Of a stretch of 7,523 nt of DNA, positions 6,229 to 7,523 are shown piece by piece. The notes under the pieces were generated by a model. The model made no database searches and had not been told where the DNA came from. It saw only the letters and a list, made by a program, of their open reading frames with translations. Origin of the DNA: Candidatus Wallbacteria bacterium (GTDB taxonomy: Bacteria > Muiribacteriota > JAQTZZ01); the NCBI GenBank assembly GCA_028711905.1, contig JAQTRI010000160.1, positions 1 to 7,523 on the forward strand, in the 5' to 3' direction. A program made the position numbers and the translations under genes. Position 1 is the first letter of the stretch. Each line of letters begins with the position of its first letter.

Positions 6229-7036
6229 TGACTGACTTCCTTCCCAGAAAGCGCAAAAACACAAACACCGCAAGACTGACAGCTACGAAAATCACTGAAA
6301 CCGGCCTGGCGTACCGCAGTCCAAAGGCTCCAAAGCGCTCGTATATCAGGACTGGAGTAATCATAGGATGGTATGTGACAATCACTACAGCCCCAAACTC
6401 GCTCATGCCGCGGGCGAACATCAGGATCATCCCTGAAAGTATGGACCTCCAGGCCAGCGGCATAGAGATGGTGAAAAACACCCGGGCAGGGGATGCTCCC
6501 AGGTTCAGAGCGGCTTTTTCCAGACGCTCAGGCACTGCGGAAAAACCGTCTCTGGCGGCATTGATCAGAAACGGCAGGCTGACATAGGCCATGGCCAGCA
6601 TAATGCCTGCCGGGCCGCCAATGAAATGAAACCCCAGATTATCGGATAAATCACCGAGCAGGGAACCCCTGGAAATCAGTCCGAGAAGCGCGATCCCGGC
6701 TGCAGAGTGCGGGATCACAACCGGCAGGTCGATGATTCCAGTTACTATACCCTTCAGCGGAAACTGTTTCCTGGCCAGCAGGTACGACAGCGGCACAGCG
6801 GAAACAGCAAAAATCATAGTCGCTGCCATGGAGGTCCAGAGTGTCAGCCAGATACTTTCCGTCACAGCAGGATCAGCAGCAGCCTTTGCAAGGTCTTCCG
6901 CCGGGCAGTGCAGCACCATTCCCAGAAGAGGAGCCACTACAAACAGTAAAATCAGCCCGCCGAGCAGGGAAAAAATCAATGTAGTCAGGCCTGCGTGGTG
7001 CAGCCTGCCTGAATCACTGCGTAATCGGTCTTGCAT
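6212..7036 (-). CDS. wtpB: WtpB-like tungstate/molybdate ABC permease (module 1)
   Basis: Membrane channel subunit, 274 residues, full length. Hydrophobic spans lie near residues 18 to 42, 64 to 86, 98 to 121, 140 to 160, 197 to 221 and 243 to 263. The cytoplasmic EAA-type loop that docks on the ATPase is KAALNLGASPARVFFTISMP at 174 to 193. IIDLPVVIPHSAAGIALLGL (101 to 120) is typical of ModB-like permeases. ARGMSEFGAVVIVTYHP (208 to 224) followed by TPVLIYERF (227 to 235) closely follows the WtpB pattern. The start overlaps the upstream wtpA-like gene by 23 nt and the end overlaps the ATPase gene by 17 nt, so all three are translationally linked. GAGAGG sits only 2 nt before the ATG, an unusually short spacing, which also points to coupling rather than independent initiation. 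Confidence 0.92.
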   Translation of the reverse strand: MQDRLRSDSGRLHHAGLTTLIFSLLGGLILLFVVAPLLGMVLHCPAEDLAKAAADPAVTESIWLTLWTSMAATMIFAVSAVPLSYLLARKQFPLKGIVTGIIDLPVVIPHSAAGIALLGLISRGSLLGDLSDNLGFHFIGGPAGIMLAMAYVSLPFLINAARDGFSAVPERLEKAALNLGASPARVFFTISMPLAWRSILSGMILMFARGMSEFGAVVIVTYHPMITPVLIYERFGAFGLRYARPVSVIFVAVSLAVFVFLRFLGRKSVNAQSQ

Positions 7037-7523
7037 AGCCTCTCAAACTCTCAGGGATATGTTGAAAGGTGTCGGTTGGGGCCGGCACCAGCGACGGCTG
7101 TCCGTTTCTCTCCATGATTTCAGCCCCGATTCTGCCGAGGAGCATGTCCACAAAAGCCACAGCCGCCGTATAATTCGGGGCTTTCTTTGGGATGGTCACG
7201 CCATACACCATGGGCTCGCCTTTAACAGTCATCATGGTTCCTGGTTCGCTTCCGGTAATTTCCAGAGAAACCCCTGCGTATGTGGCGGCCAGCTCAGCCC
7301 GTTTCAGGTTGATCTCGTCAGGAAGCACCACATACTTCAATCCATGCTGCATAGCCACTGACCGGTACAGGAAAATATAGTCCAGTTCACCGGTTTCCAG
7401 AAGGGCCAGAAGATCCGTTTCCTTGGGACGAATATACCTCAGGTCCTTTTTCAGCATCTGAGCGGCAAATCCGGGTTCCCCGTAAAAATCCTCAGCCAGT
7501 TTGATGGCCAGAACAGATCTATA
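7014..7523 (-). CDS. wtpA: WtpA-like tungstate/molybdate-binding protein, C-terminal part (runs off right edge)
   Basis: The reading frame is open to the right edge; 169 residues are visible, about the C-terminal half of the protein. The ATG at 7457 is internal, because the 22 codons upstream of it continue the same family sequence (YRSVLAIKLAEDFYGEPG). The visible part begins inside the family's DPCGYR motif and runs colinear with the binding protein at 1753 to 2703: YIRPKETDLLALLE, LDYIFLYRSVAMQHGLKYV, LPDEINL, GEPMVYGVTIPKKAPN and NGQPSLVPA all have counterparts there. Where the paralogue has Q199 (FQY), this one has L (FLY). The protein would act outside the membrane and deliver anion to the permease whose start it overlaps by 23 nt. 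Signal peptide and N-terminal lobe are outside the window. Confidence 0.88.
   Translation of the reverse strand, partial: YRSVLAIKLAEDFYGEPGFAAQMLKKDLRYIRPKETDLLALLETGELDYIFLYRSVAMQHGLKYVVLPDEINLKRAELAATYAGVSLEITGSEPGTMMTVKGEPMVYGVTIPKKAPNYTAAVAFVDMLLGRIGAEIMERNGQPSLVPAPTDTFQHIPESLRGYARPITQ

Noticed and set aside
6229..6273. Earlier ATG start for ATPase 1
   Set aside because: The added 15 residues do not resemble family N-termini and would enlarge the overlap with the permease to 62 nt; the ATG at 6228 has a ribosome binding site.
6732..7361. Plus-strand 209-codon open frame
   Set aside because: Antisense to the permease and binding protein of module 1; composition and lack of motifs mark it as a shadow frame.
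7014..7457. Short 147-residue binding-protein gene starting at 7457
   Set aside because: The same frame continues to the window edge with family-typical sequence, so the ATG is internal and the gene is cut by the window, not truncated.

Overview
The window reads almost entirely on the minus strand and is one densely packed run of oxyanion ABC-transporter genes of the tungstate/molybdate (WtpABC/ModABC) type. It holds two WtpA-like substrate-binding proteins, three WtpB/ModB-like permeases and two ATPases, plus an Rrf2-family Fe-S-type regulator and one unrecognised exported protein. Bacterial Shine-Dalgarno sites, an Rrf2 regulator, a lipoprotein signal and a sigma70-like promoter point to a bacterium. 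WtpA-type binding proteins are best known from archaea and anaerobes, so an anaerobic or tungsten/molybdenum-dependent lifestyle is a reasonable inference. I cannot place the phylum.

Layout in the direction of transcription (right to left). Module 1 is a WtpA-like binding protein cut by the right edge (7523 to 7014), a permease (7036 to 6212) and an ATPase with a C-terminal regulatory domain (6228 to 5179), joined by 23-nt and 17-nt overlaps. After an 82-nt gap, module 2 is a permease (5090 to 4308) and an ATPase (4298 to 3270) with no binding protein of its own. After a second gap of 84 nt, which carries a recognisable promoter and an overlapping palindrome, module 3 is an Rrf2 regulator (3185 to 2700), a WtpA-like lipoprotein (2703 to 1753), an unknown exported protein (1769 to 1077) and a permease with an extra N-terminal membrane domain (1099 to beyond the left edge). 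The genes of module 3 overlap by 4, 17 and 23 nt.

The parts fit three paralogous importers of the same family. Binding proteins capture the anion outside the membrane, permeases carry it, and ATPases drive uptake and probably sense intracellular anion through their C-terminal domains. The points most worth attention are the redundancy (three permeases for two binding proteins and two ATPases in view), an iron-sulfur-type regulator instead of ModE coupled to a binding-protein gene, the unknown exported protein inserted between binding protein and permease, the membrane extension of the third permease, and apparent loss of an acidic position, which I recall as conserved in WtpA, in both binding proteins.
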